This document shows, one piece after another, positions 9,882 through 22,985 of a stretch of DNA of 64,000 nucleotides (position 1 is its first letter; each line of letters starts with the position of its first letter). The notes below the pieces were generated by a model, which did no database searches, was not told where the DNA came from, and saw nothing but the letters and a program-made list of their open reading frames with translations. Made by a program: the position numbers and the translations under genes. Source of the DNA: Aspergillus flavus (Eukaryota; Ascomycota; Eurotiomycetes; Eurotiales; Aspergillaceae); the NCBI RefSeq assembly GCF_009017415.1, contig NC_092403.1, forward strand, positions 1,550,001 to 1,614,000, read 5' to 3'.

Positions 9882-12800
9882 ATGGGCCGTTTGTCGGACA
9901 GCTCTTCGCCACATAACCTACCCGAGAAACCACATCATGAAACCGGAGAGCTCTATGCTCCTCCTCAACCCGTGAAGGACGAGTCGGAGAGCATTGTCGT
10001 GAACTCAGATCGAACAGGATATGAGGCTGAAAGCAACGATGGACGCAAAAATGCTGCAGAGGCTGAACAAGCTGCCTCTTTGGCCAACTACTTTGTAGGC
10101 GGATAAACTCATGGGAAGTCTTACTTACCGCTTACATGTCTACAGCGAGTCCTATCCTATACAAGCGCCAAGGATCGTGTTATACTCGGAATAGCGTTCA
10201 TATGCTCTATCGGATCTGGAGTGGTATGTCTCTTTCCGGGCGAATTTGAAGTTATAAGCCTGACGGATGTATAACAGCCACTGCCACTTATGAATATCGT
10301 GTTCGGTAAGATGGTTGGTGAGTTCAACGGATATTTTATCCCCGGCACATCGGTCACAGAAGCACAATTTAAATCATCCGTGAGCAAACTGAGGCAAGAA
10401 ACCTAGGATATTGAAAATAAAATGGTTTATTCGTGAGCTGACTGAATTCTAGCTTGTATATTGTTTACCTCTTTATCGGCAAGTTCACTTTAACATATGT
10501 CTCCATGGTATGCCCAACTACTTGAATCGGTTGAGGTTGTTATTATACTCAACAATCGCAGCTCTGTTTCCGTGTCATCGGTCTTCGCGTCTCGGCTGCC
10601 TTGCGGCTGGAATACATGCAGTCACTTTTCACCCAACCAATTACTAAACTCGATCAAGTGTCGGTGGGCACGGTCACGAATACCATCTCGACCCTCTCCA
10701 ATTCGATTCAGCAAAGCATTTCGGATAAGCTGGCAATCCTATTCCAATCTCTGGCTCTCCTAGTTACAGCATACATCATCGCCTTCAAGTACTCGTGGGC
10801 CTTGACTCTCGTGACCAGCGCTTCCCTTTTGTTCATCCTCATCGCTTGTAGTGTGACGATCCCCATTATCACTAAGGTGCAACAGAAAGTTGACAAAGCC
10901 GATGAGAAGCATTCGTCAATAGCAGCAGAAGTATTCGGTTCTATTCGAACTGTTGTTTCCCTCGGGGCGGAGGAACCTCTCAGAAAGAAATATGCCGTCT
11001 GGGTCGAAGAAGCCCGAAAGCGTGGACAGGGTATGTCTATTGCTATGGGTGTCCAATTTGCTCTTATGTTCTTCGCAATGTACTCGAGCTTTTCTTTAGC
11101 ATTCTGGTTTGGGCTGAAGTTGTACCGGGAGGGCCATATCGAGAATATCAACACAGTCATCACGTAAGTATATGATCATATCCTAAGGGTTGTTTGCGTC
11201 TGCTAATTCTATCGATAGGGTGTTTTTCTCCGTCATGATTGCAGTCACTGTTTTGGGAAATATTGCAACACCATTGATTAACGTCTCTAAGGCCTCCAGC
11301 GCCGCGACTTCATTCTTCGAGATGATAGACTCCGAGAGGATTGAGCTTGGCGGCCTCCGTGATCCTGATGTTTCAGCTCACGTGGACATTGTTTTCCAAG
11401 ATGTTCATTTCACGTATCCCACGCGACCCGATACCGCAGTTCTCAAGGGATTGAATGCCCGATTCGAGAAAGGCAAGACCACCGCATTAGTTGGTCCATC
11501 AGGCTCGGGTAAGAGTACAATTGTGGCTCTTGTTGAGCGATGGTATCAACTGGAGTCGAGTGAAGAGGACCATAGCCGAGGAACCATCTCCGTGGGTGAA
11601 CACAATATCAATAGCCTGGATATAAAATGGTGGAGATCGCAGATCGGACTGGTTCAGCAGGAGCCCTTCCTTTTCAACGACACGATTTTCAATAATGTCT
11701 CGTTCGGCCTGATCGGAACGAAATGGGAAAACGAAACTGAAGCGGTGAAAAGAGAGATGGTGGAGAAGGCCTGTAGAGAGGCATTTGCGGAGGAATTCAT
11801 TAAACGCTTGCCAAAGGTATGCTGGTCTCTTTTAGTTCCATCCCACTGCATCTAATATCCATAGGGCTATCGGACTATAGTGGGCGAAAATGGCACCAAA
11901 TTGAGTGGTGGCCAAAGGCAACGTCTTGCAATTGCCCGAAGCATCGTGAAAGAGCCCACCATTTTGATTTTAGACGAAGCAACAAGTGCAATCGATGTCC
12001 GTGGCGAGAAGATTGTGCAAGCCGCTCTTGATCAGGTTTCGAAAAACCGCACTACTATCGTGATCGCCCACCGGCTATCGACTATTCGACAAGCAGATCA
12101 CATTGTTGTAATGAAAGGCGGTGTTAATGTCGAGCAAGGAACACACGACGGGCTTTTAGCAGATGAAAAAGGTGTTTACCATGACCTTGTCCATGCCCAA
12201 AAACTTGAGCTCTTGGCAGAAGACGAGACCAATGAGAGCGAGATTCCTCATGAGTTGAAAGAAGAGGTCCAGTTGGCACATTTTGCTCTCGATGACAAAC
12301 AACAGGTGGAGGAAGAGAATACGAAAGACAAAAGTCGGGGTTTCTTTAGTAGCATCGGTCTGCTTCTATATGAGCAACGTGCAAATTGGCCTTTTTACCT
12401 TACGACTATATTTGGCGCAGTTGGTGCAGGAGGTAAGGTTGCGAGATCCCACACGCTACAACTCAATAACTGACAAGATGCTATTGAAAGCCGCCTTCCC
12501 GCTTCAGAGCTGGCTCTTCGCAAAACTTATCCATGTTTTCCAATTAACTGGTCGACAGCTTGCTGATGCCGCCAACTTCTGGGCTTTGATGTTCTTCATC
12601 CTTGCCCTAGGGGTCGCTCTTAGCTACAGCATCGTCGGATACTCTTCAAACTCGCTTTCAGTGGTATGGCCGTGGAGTAAATCCTTACGCGTCTTATGAG
12701 AGCTAATACGGGTACAGAGGATTGGTTCATCTTGCAGGAAGGAGTATTTTCAGAGCATATTAGAGAAACCTATACCATTCTATGATATAAATGAGAATGC

Positions 12801-14363
12801 TTCTGGGTCTCTGATTTCTCGCCTCGCAACTGACCCAAAGCAAGTCCAAGATTTACTGGGAATGAATGGAATATTCCCGGTTATCTCCGTATTCAGCATG
12901 ATTGGTTGTATTGCAATTGCGTTCTCGTTCGGTTGGAAACTCAGCCTCGTGGCTGTCTTTGCAGCTCTACCATGCACCTTCCTAGCTGCCTTTATGCGCA
13001 TCAGATACGAATTGCAGTTCGAAGCAATGAACGCAGCAGTGTATTCTGGAAGCTCACAGTTTGCAGCGGAAGCTATTGAGGCTTTTCGAACAGTATCGGC
13101 ATTGACGATGGAAGACGCAATCCTTGATCGCTACGCCAATCTATTGCGACAGCAACAAACCAAGGCTTTCAGGAAAGCATGGTACGCGACGCTGATATTT
13201 GCGTTCTCCGATAGTGTTGAGCTATGTGCGATGGCCCTAACGTTCTGGTAAGCATTACCTGGGTAAATGTGTCTATGTAATACTAAAATACTCTACTAGG
13301 TACGGTGGTCAGCTACTCGCGTCCAGAGAGTACCAGCCAACCTCATTTTTTGTCATTTACATGGCCATCATACAGGGAGGGCAGTCAGCCGGTCAATTCC
13401 TTAGCTTTGGACCGAACATGGCGCAAGCCACCGCATCGGCTAACCGGGTGCTGAGCCTACGATCAAATTCATCTACAAAGGATGCCGCCAACATGGGACA
13501 GAAACAACTCGCCCATTTTGCTTCACAATCTGGAGCTAGTATCGAATTCTGTGACGTTGCTTTTAAATATGCATCTCAAGATGTTCCTCTTTTCACGGGA
13601 CTCAATGTTAGTATCAAAAGCGGACAGTTCGTTGCCTTTGTTGGACCTTCTGGTTGCGGAAAGACAACTGTGATATCTCTCTTAGAACGGTTCTATGATC
13701 CTTTCCAAGGCACGATATCCCTGAATGGCCAAGATATCCGTTCCTTGGAAAAATCGTCTTATCGCAGAGCGCTGTCTTTAGTGGCTCAAGAACCAAGACT
13801 CTTTGAGGGAACAATTCGTGAGAATATCACTCTTGGACTGGATAAATCTGACTTCACGGAGAATGAGATAATCCAAGCTTGCAAAGACGCTGAGATACAT
13901 GACTTTATTACGTCGCTGCCCGAGGGCTATTCCACCGAGCTGGGTATTAAAGCACAGACAGCTCTCAGTGGAGGCCAGAGGCAGCGGCTATGTATTGCGC
14001 GTGCACTGCTACGAAAGCCGTCATTGCTTCTTTTGGATGAGGCAACTTCGAGTCTGGATTCGCAATCAGAAAAGGTAGTACAAGGGGCTCTCGAACGCCT
14101 GGCGGGAAAGAGAAGCATGACAATCGTCGCGGTCGCGCACCGACTTGCTACTATCCAGAAAGCTGATATGATCTTTGTCTTCGGCGAGAGCGAGGCTGGC
14201 CATGGATCCCGAATCGTGGAGCAGGGCACCCATCAAGAATTGCTTCGGACTAAAGGGACCTACTGGCAGATGGTAAGTATCCGAACACTCTTCCCACCAC
14301 TATATGGTTTGCTCTCCTTACTAACATTATTATAAGTGTCAGGAAAACGCCCTGGATAGGTGA
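9882..14363 (+). CDS. ABCB-type full-length multidrug ABC transporter
   Basis: Eleven exons: 9882-10094, 10146-10223, 10278-10393, 10453-10507, 10562-11163, 11219-11816, 11865-12432, 12491-12663, 12718-13247, 13300-14272 and 14337-14363. The product is 1310 residues, the usual size for a fungal P-glycoprotein. Order is TMD1-NBD1-TMD2-NBD2. NBD1 has Walker A GPSGSGKS (about 447), signature LSGGQRQR, Walker [10 protein letters not shown] and H-loop AHRLST. NBD2 has GPSGCGKT (about 1093), [17 protein letters not shown] and AHRLAT, so both sites look active. The third intron (10394-10452) starts with GC rather than GT, and only that choice restores the conserved [15 protein letters not shown] segment. 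It is probably a plasma-membrane exporter of a hydrophobic metabolite, divergent from the cluster regulator. Confidence 0.93.
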
Positions 14364-14869
14364 AGGCTTCCATGGGACTTGACCTTTTGCTCTTTATCCC
14401 TTTCTTTCTCATTGAAGGGAGCTGTTTAACTTTCTCTGAATCTCTTCTCTATAGATGCGAAACTATAATGTTATATAATACTGTCATATATTTGGTGTAG
14501 AAGGGTCGGTCCACTACGTGGCGATTTGATATACAGCACATACTGGTACTAAACGCGATTATGAAATAACTAAGATCATTACTCTGTATGGCATAATTTC
14601 CCCAGGATTTATAGACTAAGTCGTATATGACATGCTGGAGGCGAGTAGAACGCCTATAAGCGGAGAATTACCCCTCTTGAAAGTCTCGACATTATATCCT
14701 GCGGCGTTCAATCATCTTATGTCGTAGACTTTAGCGCTTTCTTACGCCACACCAGGAGCTGGTGATCTGCATTATGAAAAGGGAATACATAGTAGGAGCA
14801 TCCTATGATCTTTTTTAGTAGAGCCCATCAATGCTGCGGTATACACTTCAGCTCATTTCCTCTTGCAAG
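14364..14869. other. Convergent intergenic region
   Basis: 3' flanks of the ABCB gene and of the sterol reductase gene, which converge. No gene seen. Confidence 0.55.
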
Positions 14870-16497
14870 TTAGTAAATACCAGGGATCATCCTCCACTGC
14901 ACCTGACGGCAGTACTCATCCCAGTCTTTTCCATATTTCGCTGCACACTTTCCTTCGTCGCGATAACATCGATGAATCACTATCCCTCCAACTATAATCG
15001 CCTCAGTGTAAGGGAAGATTCCGCCACGGCCACAAGCAGCACAGAGAGCCAGAGTGTACATCGCGCTGCCTGTATAGTTTGCATGGCGAGCCAGCCCCCA
15101 CCATCCTGTGAAAGCCAGGTTGTTAGTCTCTCAATGGACTCCATAATAATGTCTCGTTTGATAGGCCAATAGACTTACCAGAGCATAGGAGCAAGGAGTG
15201 ACATAGTTTCCCATCTGCAGTTTGGTACGACGCTCTAATCTTGTTGGCTTTGTTGCCCCAAATTCGACATTCTCCGCCTGTTTGACGGAACTTCATTTTC
15301 TGATAGTCCGCAGAGAAGCGGATCAACCAGCCAGCAAGAAAGAGTAATATGACACTCGTGAGTGCTATCGTAGAGAGTTCCTCGGGACGTTTGGCCAGGT
15401 ACTGTGTTTGTAACGACCAAAGCACGGGCATCATAGCCGAGAACCCGTAGATGTTATAGAAGCCGAAGGACTCGTACATACCGTCCAGAGTGTGGAAAAA
15501 CCTGGCTAAGTTAGGTTATCCCAATCTCTGAAGCCTGGATGTAAATGAAGTCTGTCGTACCATAACTCATTGATGAAAAAATCCACCACAACGAACACGC
15601 GTAAAGTGACTACCGCCACCATGGTATTCGTCAAGTATCCGTGAGACTGATACTGATAGGCGGCGAAAGATAGATCACTACAGTGTTGGTTTAGAAACGA
15701 GGATATGCATAACATTTGTGCATGATATGGGGAATGGGGCTTACATCAACGTCCAGGCGAGGATTCCTCCTGTACGGGTACAAAAAAACTGCCTCCAATC
15801 CCACGTTTTTCCGATGCGAGGATGAAGCTCACCACCCTCAAAGAAGTCGTACCAAAAGGATCCTAGGGCACTGAATTAGCGAAGCATGGAGAAAGGGACA
15901 AAATCATAAAGTCTTGCCTGTTATGAATGTCTCAGCCTCATTATCTGGCATTATTCGAGCTTTGATGTGGAATAGTACGACGGCAACCACGGAAAAGACG
16001 TTGATAGTCCAGACTAGGCCTTCCCAGTTCTTAGCAATGCATGCGGGATCAATAATTCCCGAGACAGAGCCGACAGCCCATAAAACGACGGTTGCGCCCC
16101 AGGCTGCTAGGCCGTTCAATTTATACTTCAACCTCCTGCCGGCCGGTGTGACGGGACCAAGAGCTTCGCTCCCAGGCAAGTAGATATACAGAATTGCCTG
16201 GAGAGTAAGCCAGCCGGCATAACCCAAGATGGCATCCGCGCTTGAGTGAGGAAGGCGAGTGGCAAAGAACTGAAAAGGGCCTTCTGAATAAACGGCTTTG
16301 GCTGCGGTAACTATCGAGGTGTCAAAGTAACGATAAGCTATCCAGTAGTATATCACAGCAAATGGACTAGTTGTACACAAGATGAAACTGATTATCTCAG
16401 TAAGCCAAGACGGTCTCAACTGCTGATGCTTAGCATTTCCACCATTGAGAGAGGCTTTTAGTGCGCCAGCAGAGTTTCTTGCTTTCTCAGTTCCCAT
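14870..16497 (-). CDS. 7-dehydrocholesterol (delta7-sterol) reductase-like protein
   Basis: Five exons: 15918-16497, 15745-15862, 15561-15677, 15179-15501 and 14870-15105, giving 457 residues. The protein belongs to the ERG4/ERG24/DHCR7 family of multi-pass ER membrane reductases that take hydride from NADPH. Blocks that favour DHCR7 over ERG4 or ERG24 are PAGRRLKYKLNGLAAW, GGELHPRIGK, KIRASYQTADGK followed by GWWGLARHANY, and the C-terminal CRDE-like HRCYRDE..YC..V..RMIPGIY tail. The expected reaction is reduction of the C7-C8 double bond of a 5,7-diene sterol. Intron 1 (15863-15917) is of the GC-AG class. A decayed paralogue lies at 28858-29637. ERG24-like delta14 activity is the main alternative. 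Confidence 0.87.
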
Positions 16498-17386
16498 TTT
16501 TAAGCTATCTGTCAGGAAAGAATGGATAAGAACTCCGGGAACTGAGGAATGTAAGAAAAAGAGCTACAAAGGTGGGACAGATGAGGAGAGTAAATATCTC
16601 GGACATTGCCATATTATGCTCTCCAATTATTCAACACTACTCTCATGCAAGGGCTTCATTCTGATTCTGCACCAGATTACCTTGAACTCTTGCCAAGAGA
16701 ATGTGCTCGTGCGACGTGTCATTTACTTGTTGATCAAACCCCCTTGCTTTGCATTGAACGAGTCATTTCCACTTTCCCATGAAATTATCCCGGCCTGGTT
16801 CGCTACCTGGGAATTCTGGATTTGGCGTGTGCAGAAGGGCCTCGATTTTAAGTCCTTTTCTTTTCTTTTCTTTTTCTTTCTCAAATATCAACGGGGCGTA
16901 TTTTCGAGGCAATATCTAGATTTCACTCGAATTCTGCTGGAATTACCTTGAACTGTAGATCTTTGAATACTATACAGAAGAAATTGCACGAAACTCTATA
17001 TCTTAAAGGATGGCTAGAGTTATGTAAAGACTTAATTATTCTTGTTACTATGTATACTCTTCCCTTTGGGCGAAAAGGAGGAGGTAAGATAGACTAGGTT
17101 CAATTAGAGTTCTCATAGTATACTTTGAATCGTTGAGCAAGATCTGAACCTACGAAGAGACACTTCATCTACGTCTGTTGAATATTGTGCTTTTTGAACG
17201 CCTTACTTCGAAAATGGCCGCGATTGCAAAGAGTGTCAAGGACTAAAGCCAACCTTCCACGTCAAACTCATAGTCTCAGTAAGACGAAATCAAGCTGTCG
17301 CAACATGAAAAGCAATGAAATATATACCAAAAGGCTTGCCACAGCATCAGAATACACAGAGGGACAATGGGTCTATCTATAGTAGA
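16498..17386. other. Promoter of sterol reductase and 3' flank of ABCG gene
   Basis: 889 bases without a gene. Open frames here (for example on the plus strand at 16445-16951) overlap the reductase start and show no domain. Intergenic DNA with a TTTTC-rich patch near 16855-16880. Confidence 0.5.
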
Positions 17387-20300
17387 TTATGCGTTCAGGG
17401 TAGAAAGCATCAAGCCCCTTTCATCTTCGCCGGCCTTCTCGCGTCGCCATCCTCTGAGTAAATCTCGCATACCCCTGGAGCTCAACCGCTTGACCTTGAC
17501 CTTAAGAATCGCGTATACCAGCAAACGATAACATAACATGGCCACAACACCCCCCAAGGCTTCCAACCACGGATTTTTCTGATTAAACTTATACAGCTGT
17601 AGGACCTGTTCTCCAGTTTCTATCAAGCATTTCCCGTTCACATCTCGCTGCTCCTCCGCGCAAGTAAATGTCAAGTCTCTCATGGTCAAGACAGAGATAC
17701 TCGTTACTGCATACTTGACTGGCGATATGTAGTTGAACCACTGAAGTACTTTTGGCGGATCCAGACTCATGACCCCGCCAAGCACGGTGAACATAGCAAG
17801 TAACGACGCCGTGAAACTGACTGCTAGACTTATATGATCAAAAACAAGATAAAAAAGCATGCTTATGGACTCTCCGCTGTTGAGCGTGCAAAAGGCGCTG
17901 AAGAACAAAAAACCAAACAGGTCTGCCTCAGGTGCTAGTTTTGCTGCGTACGCGAGTAACAGAGCAAATATAAGTGCAGAAAAAGCTTCGAAAGGAAGTT
18001 CGAGGATGGTGTATTGCGCTAGAAATGCCTCAATATTGTATAGACCCTCTGACGTCTCGCGGTACATAACATCCACTTCAGGAGGAAATGTAGCAATGTT
18101 TTGGAGCATGCCTAGATATCAGGAATCAGTTTGTGAACCGGTTATCTGGATTGGGAACCATAAATGAAGCTTACCAATGAAGGCTAGAGCCGAATACTGT
18201 TGAATTACACCCATACGAGTTTGGATGGAAAGATAGTCCGTTTTCATCGGCGCAGTAAAAAGTGCTAGCAAAAGACCCACCCCAGGAGCCTGAATTGATC
18301 GGGCTAAGATTGAGACTGGCTGGCGAAGAGTGTTCAGCACGGCGCGATGTACAAGTACCGGGAATGCTGTTGCAGAAGAATGGTGGCTATGTGTTGCAAA
18401 ATCCGGAATTAATTCTGTACGACCACGTTCAGTTCCGGCTCGAGAGTCAAAGGATTGTTTTCTCGCGTAGGACTCATGCGATTTCCACGCATTGACGAGG
18501 TTGTCTAGTCGCTTCTTACTATCTTCGCTGTTCCCTTGCGTTTCACCGGAGGTTGCAAGATCCATGAAGAAGTCTGCAGGATTTACTGCCATGGGGCACT
18601 CAAACCCCGCTGAATGAAAATAGGAACGCATCTCAGACGCTTCACCGGAGTACAAGGGTAAGCCATCCGGTGAGAGAAGCAGGCAGCTGGAGAAAAGTGA
18701 CCACATCGACGACGTAGGCTGATGGGCCGTGAGAATGATAGTACAGCCTTCAGCAGCCAGACTCTGCAGAACTTCTAGTACAGTGAGTGCCATGAAGCTG
18801 TCAAGCCCGGACGTAGGCTCATCCAAAATAAGAACTTGCGGCATCGTTAGGACCTCACAAGCGATCGACAGCCGGCGTTTTTCTCCGCCACTGATTCCCC
18901 TCACGATTGCAGACCCAACTAGACGTCTCGCACATGATTCCAGACCAAACTTTGTAATAATTTCTGAAACACGTCCACGCTTCTCATCGTCAGGCATTGA
19001 GGATGGCAACTTCAGCCGAGCGGCAAAAAGCAATGTTTCGGCCACCGTGAGTGCCGGCATCAGATTGTCATCATCCTGAGCCACAAATGAAACCATTGAT
19101 CTGACTTGGACCTTCGGTAACTGTGTTCCGTTATACAAAGCTGACCCTGTACGGCACCACTTGGAACTTGAACTCAGGGGGAGCCTTTCAGCCAATGAAG
19201 ATAATAAAGATGTTTTGCCACTACCTGATGCCCCCATAATCACATTCAGCTTTCCTGGTTGGAATATTGTGGACACTGGACCACAAATCCTGGATATTGT
19301 ACTGGTTACATTTCGCCGCGTAGACTGTTGCCGTTTCGCCGTCAGGGCGTAGTCTTCCAGGCAGAGGGAGACTGGAGTAACTGAGCGGTTGTATCTTGGC
19401 TGTATCCTTACCTCCGTGGAACTAGGGCTGCCTACCCTTTCTGTGGGAGTAAGAGGTGGCTTTGGATGATTGATATGAAGAACAAAGGCCCCCGATAAAT
19501 GAAAAGCACAAGTCATGGACCACAAGATAACAATGGGGCGCCATACCCATTCTTTCGGCATTCCTAGGCTATCCATGACAAACCGGCCAGTATACTGCTT
19601 GCAGCGAGGATCTGTACGGTCTGCTGAGAAAGGACAGTCGTATAAGTTGCCTTCGTATGGACCATGCACACCGATAAACTCGTTCGCACATAGAGTACCA
19701 AATGTATAGAAAGTATGAGTTACCCATTTGAGCCATCGAGCGTACGGTGGAGTTTGATCAGTCTGGATAAAGTATGCGGATGCCACCATCTGCAAAGTAA
19801 AAAAGAGGTTTCCCATCAGACCTGCTCCGTGAAAGCTCCTGGTAGTGGCCACACAAAGACTGGCGAATCCAATCGCAAGATAATGCGTGAATAGCATGAC
19901 AAGTAGAAAGATGCAAACCTGCGAGGCCGAGCCACGGTATCCAACCATGGGATAGTAGATGGCTGTGAAGAGAAGTGGAAGGCTCAGATCCTCTAGGAAA
20001 AACCTGGATGCCCTTCGGCTAAGTAAAAACGCGGATGCGCTCAGGATTCCGTCCCTCCGTTCGTGATCAAATAGACCGATCTCTTCAACTAGACGGCATA
20101 TCTCATGAACTAGAATCAAGTATCCATATAGCCCGGTTGCGTCCCAGAGGCTCCCTTGGCGTGACCGAATCCCACTCAAGCTGCCATCTAGTTGCCAGAA
20201 AGCCCAACCGTTGATAGCAGCCAAAGCAGCAACCGCGCACCAAATTCCTAGCAGTGACTTCCAGTCTCTCCAGCATATTTTCAAGTTTCGTTGTGTCATT

Positions 20301-21468
20301 ACTTTGCATACTCTTGAATAACTTGGAGCTTTAGAATCAAAGTCCATAGAGTCGCATATATCCCGATAGTTGGACAGACAGTTAGCTGCATTGGTTGCCA
20401 AACGATTCATCCAGCATTGCTTCAGGTGCTCTACTCGGGCACAGGAGTTAGACTTTGATGCCTCTGAGCGCACATCAACTGATGTAACATCTAGGAGAAA
20501 GTCCGCCGGATTCACGAATGGAGGCATTTCATATCCACAATCCTTGAAATAGTCGCCCACCGTACTTGGTAATCCGCTATACATCAAGTGACCACCGGAT
20601 AATATAATAACATTGTCAAAAAGGCTCCAGGCGTCAGATCTTGGCGAATGGAGCGATATGACCACTGTCATACCACTATCGGCTAGTCGCTTTAAAGTCC
20701 GAATAACCTGAAAAGCCGTTGTTGCATCAAGGCCTGCATACAAAATCAGCGAATAGAGTTCACTACTTCGTGGCGTATATCTAGTATCGTACCAGTCGTT
20801 GGTTCATCGCAAAAGAGTACTGAGGTCGCTTTGAGCAGTTGAATCCCAATGCTGACTCTTCGCCTTTCACCCCCACTACATCCCTTATTCTTGCTGTCTC
20901 CAATTCTGGTTTCCGCACAGTTTTCAAGGCCTAGCCTTGAAATGATGTTATCGACAGCACGGTCAATCTCCGAGGCTCCTGCAGAGCCCAGGCTTAACTC
21001 TGAAGCATAGCTCAGTATCTCGCGGACGGTCAACATCGCAGGGAGGATATCTTGCTGGACCAGATAGGCACTCCGAAATGCTCCGATATCGACGCTACCG
21101 TTGTATGTGATGCTACCCGTGACATTTAGACGACCATTCTGTGTTCGGCCAGAGAGCGCATTCAGGAAGGAAGATTTTCCCGAACCACTACCTCCGAGGA
21201 TAACGGTTAACTGTGCAGGTGGTATACATACGCGTACATTGTGGAGGATCCTCGGTGGTTGTAGCGGTATATCTGTGCTTTTTGTAAACTTCCAAGCGCG
21301 TCGTATACGTTCGAAAGGCGAGGTAGCGAGGGACACTGAGACATCGCGAGCTTCTATATATACAAGATTGTGTCTGGAGTCGGCTGAATCTGATGTTTCC
21401 AGATGTTTAGGATTCTGTTGACCAGGATCACCATGTGGCAGCAATTGTTGATGATTTTTTGAGTACAT
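17387..21468 (-). CDS. Full-size ABCG-type ABC transporter
   Basis: Three exons: 20793-21468, 18175-20733 and 17387-18111, giving 1319 residues. The layout is NBD-TMD-NBD-TMD, the reverse topology of the ABCG/PDR class. NBD1 has Walker A GGSGSGKS (about 92-99), a CSGGERRR signature and DEPTTGLDA, the last rebuilt across intron 1. NBD2 has GASGSGKT, ISGGEKRR and LILDEPTSGLDS. Each half ends in an ABC-2 type membrane domain. At 1319 residues it is shorter than classic PDR pumps (about 1500) and nearer to tandem WHITE-type transporters. Such proteins move sterols, lipids or drugs across the plasma membrane. With sterol enzymes on both sides, a sterol-like cargo is plausible (inference). Confidence 0.92.
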
Positions 21469-21957
21469 TGCTGTCGGGTTGCCTGCACGCGCCTAGCTGA
21501 GAGAGCGTAGGCCGATTCTGCAATTAGGGGGAGATGGAGAAAGAACTAGTGCTCTAATTACATACCGATGGAGAATCAATGGGACATGAATAAGAAAGCG
21601 ACATATTACCTCTCCTATGGGATGACGAAAGGGGTTATATTCATACACCAAGGTGCATCCTTATCGAACAGCAAGGGGTGTCAATATCGGCGGTGGTGGC
21701 GGCCCACCGGTAGTTATAATCACATAACAACCTCTCGAAAAAAGACTGTCTTTTGCACCAGTCATGTTCACTATTTCATCAGGATGATTCTGCGTAGCAT
21801 TACATCTCATACGACGAAAATTCTGGGTCTGTCTTTTCTATGAAACCCGGAAATTAAACCTCCTTAACTCGTTCAACTTATTATTCTCCAAAGAGCCAAT
21901 CCCCTGGACCACGTTTTCCATTCCCCGGTCATACCAAGCTCGTTATAGAATGTTTCC
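21469..21957. other. Intergenic, no gene seen
   Basis: Promoter side of the ABCG gene and 3' flank of the sterol desaturase. No other feature recognised. Confidence 0.5.
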
Positions 21958-22985
21958 TTAGGTTTTGACTTTTCCTTCTCTTCTCCCTGCGAAATATTTT
22001 TCCGGGTCTGCGTAGGTGCCTCCTAACTGGTCCCAAAGTGTGAGAAACTGTCCGAAGTTCAATTTAACATTCTTATGATGCACCGTGTGAAATTGATCAC
22101 GATTGTCGTCTGGGGTTCATATTTGTTAACAGCAAATGAGCAAGTCCCGTAGGGATGGGGTTGACACATACGCAGTAAAATCGTCCATATATTTGTTGTC
22201 ACGAATACAATGAGTTGTGCCTCCCGAGACATCGGCCATAAGAAGCTATAGGCATAAATAGGCAAACTCATGATGTACGCCTCTAGAGGATCGAAGGCAT
22301 AGGCCGAGAACGGGGTGGGGATAATGTACCTTGCAAGTATCCCGTCAGTTTCAAAACAATTCCTAATCGTCAGCTGTACCAAAGTGCCTTACCGATGATG
22401 CTTCTTGTGCATCAGATTGAACAAGAAGTTGATGTGGAAGATTCGATGAAGCCAATACATGCAAGTATCGCTGAATAGGACGAAGAAGAGAAACTGCCCA
22501 AATTCGTACCATAAAGGTACTTTCCCAGACCCGAAATCATAAAGTTTTGCGTATCCGCGAACTTGAGCGACGAAGATTGGAACGGTCAAGACATTCAAGC
22601 CGAAAAGGGAGAGCAACGAATCATAGATCTCATGTCTGATTTGGTTCTTATGATATTTGGGATGCCTTGTCAATGCCTTGTCAAAATATAGATAGTGGCA
22701 GACTGTCCCAAGCAGAAGGAAAAACACCGAGCTAGAAAGCCTTTCCGTCAACTCAATTAGCTGGGATTCGACTAAATCAAGCCAGTGCACAAACCACGTT
22801 ACAATGAATATGCTTAGGCTTTGCCTGTAGATACTCTCCCTGCACCATAGCTTAGAATCTGTGATGACGGAGCAGAAGCTTAAACTATGAGAGGTAGAGC
22901 ATAGCCTTAATTGCAAAGAGCTGCGGAATGAGTCGTAGATACTGTCAATGATAAGCGGATCTAAGTAGTTGAATATGAGGTCCAT
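21958..22985 (-). CDS. ERG3-like C-5 sterol desaturase (fatty acid hydroxylase superfamily)
   Basis: Exons are 22393-22985, 22172-22329 and 21958-22109, giving 300 residues. The three histidine boxes of the membrane di-iron hydroxylase/desaturase superfamily are present: HRIFH (180-184), HKKHH (193-197) and HTVHH (258-262). The C-terminal FGQFLTLWDQLGGTY block is typical of ERG3. The last His box appears only after removing the 22110-22171 intron, which also rebuilds LLHDNRDQ. The expected reaction is insertion of the C5-C6 double bond into a delta7-sterol in the ER, using O2 and cytochrome b5. Housekeeping ERG3 is normally elsewhere in the genome, so this looks like a cluster copy. Sterol C-4 methyl oxidase is a less likely alternative. 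Confidence 0.85.

Noticed and set aside
16445..16951. 168-residue plus-strand ORF
   Set aside because: Overlaps the start of the sterol reductase on the other strand, low-complexity end, no domain or signal; treated as chance.
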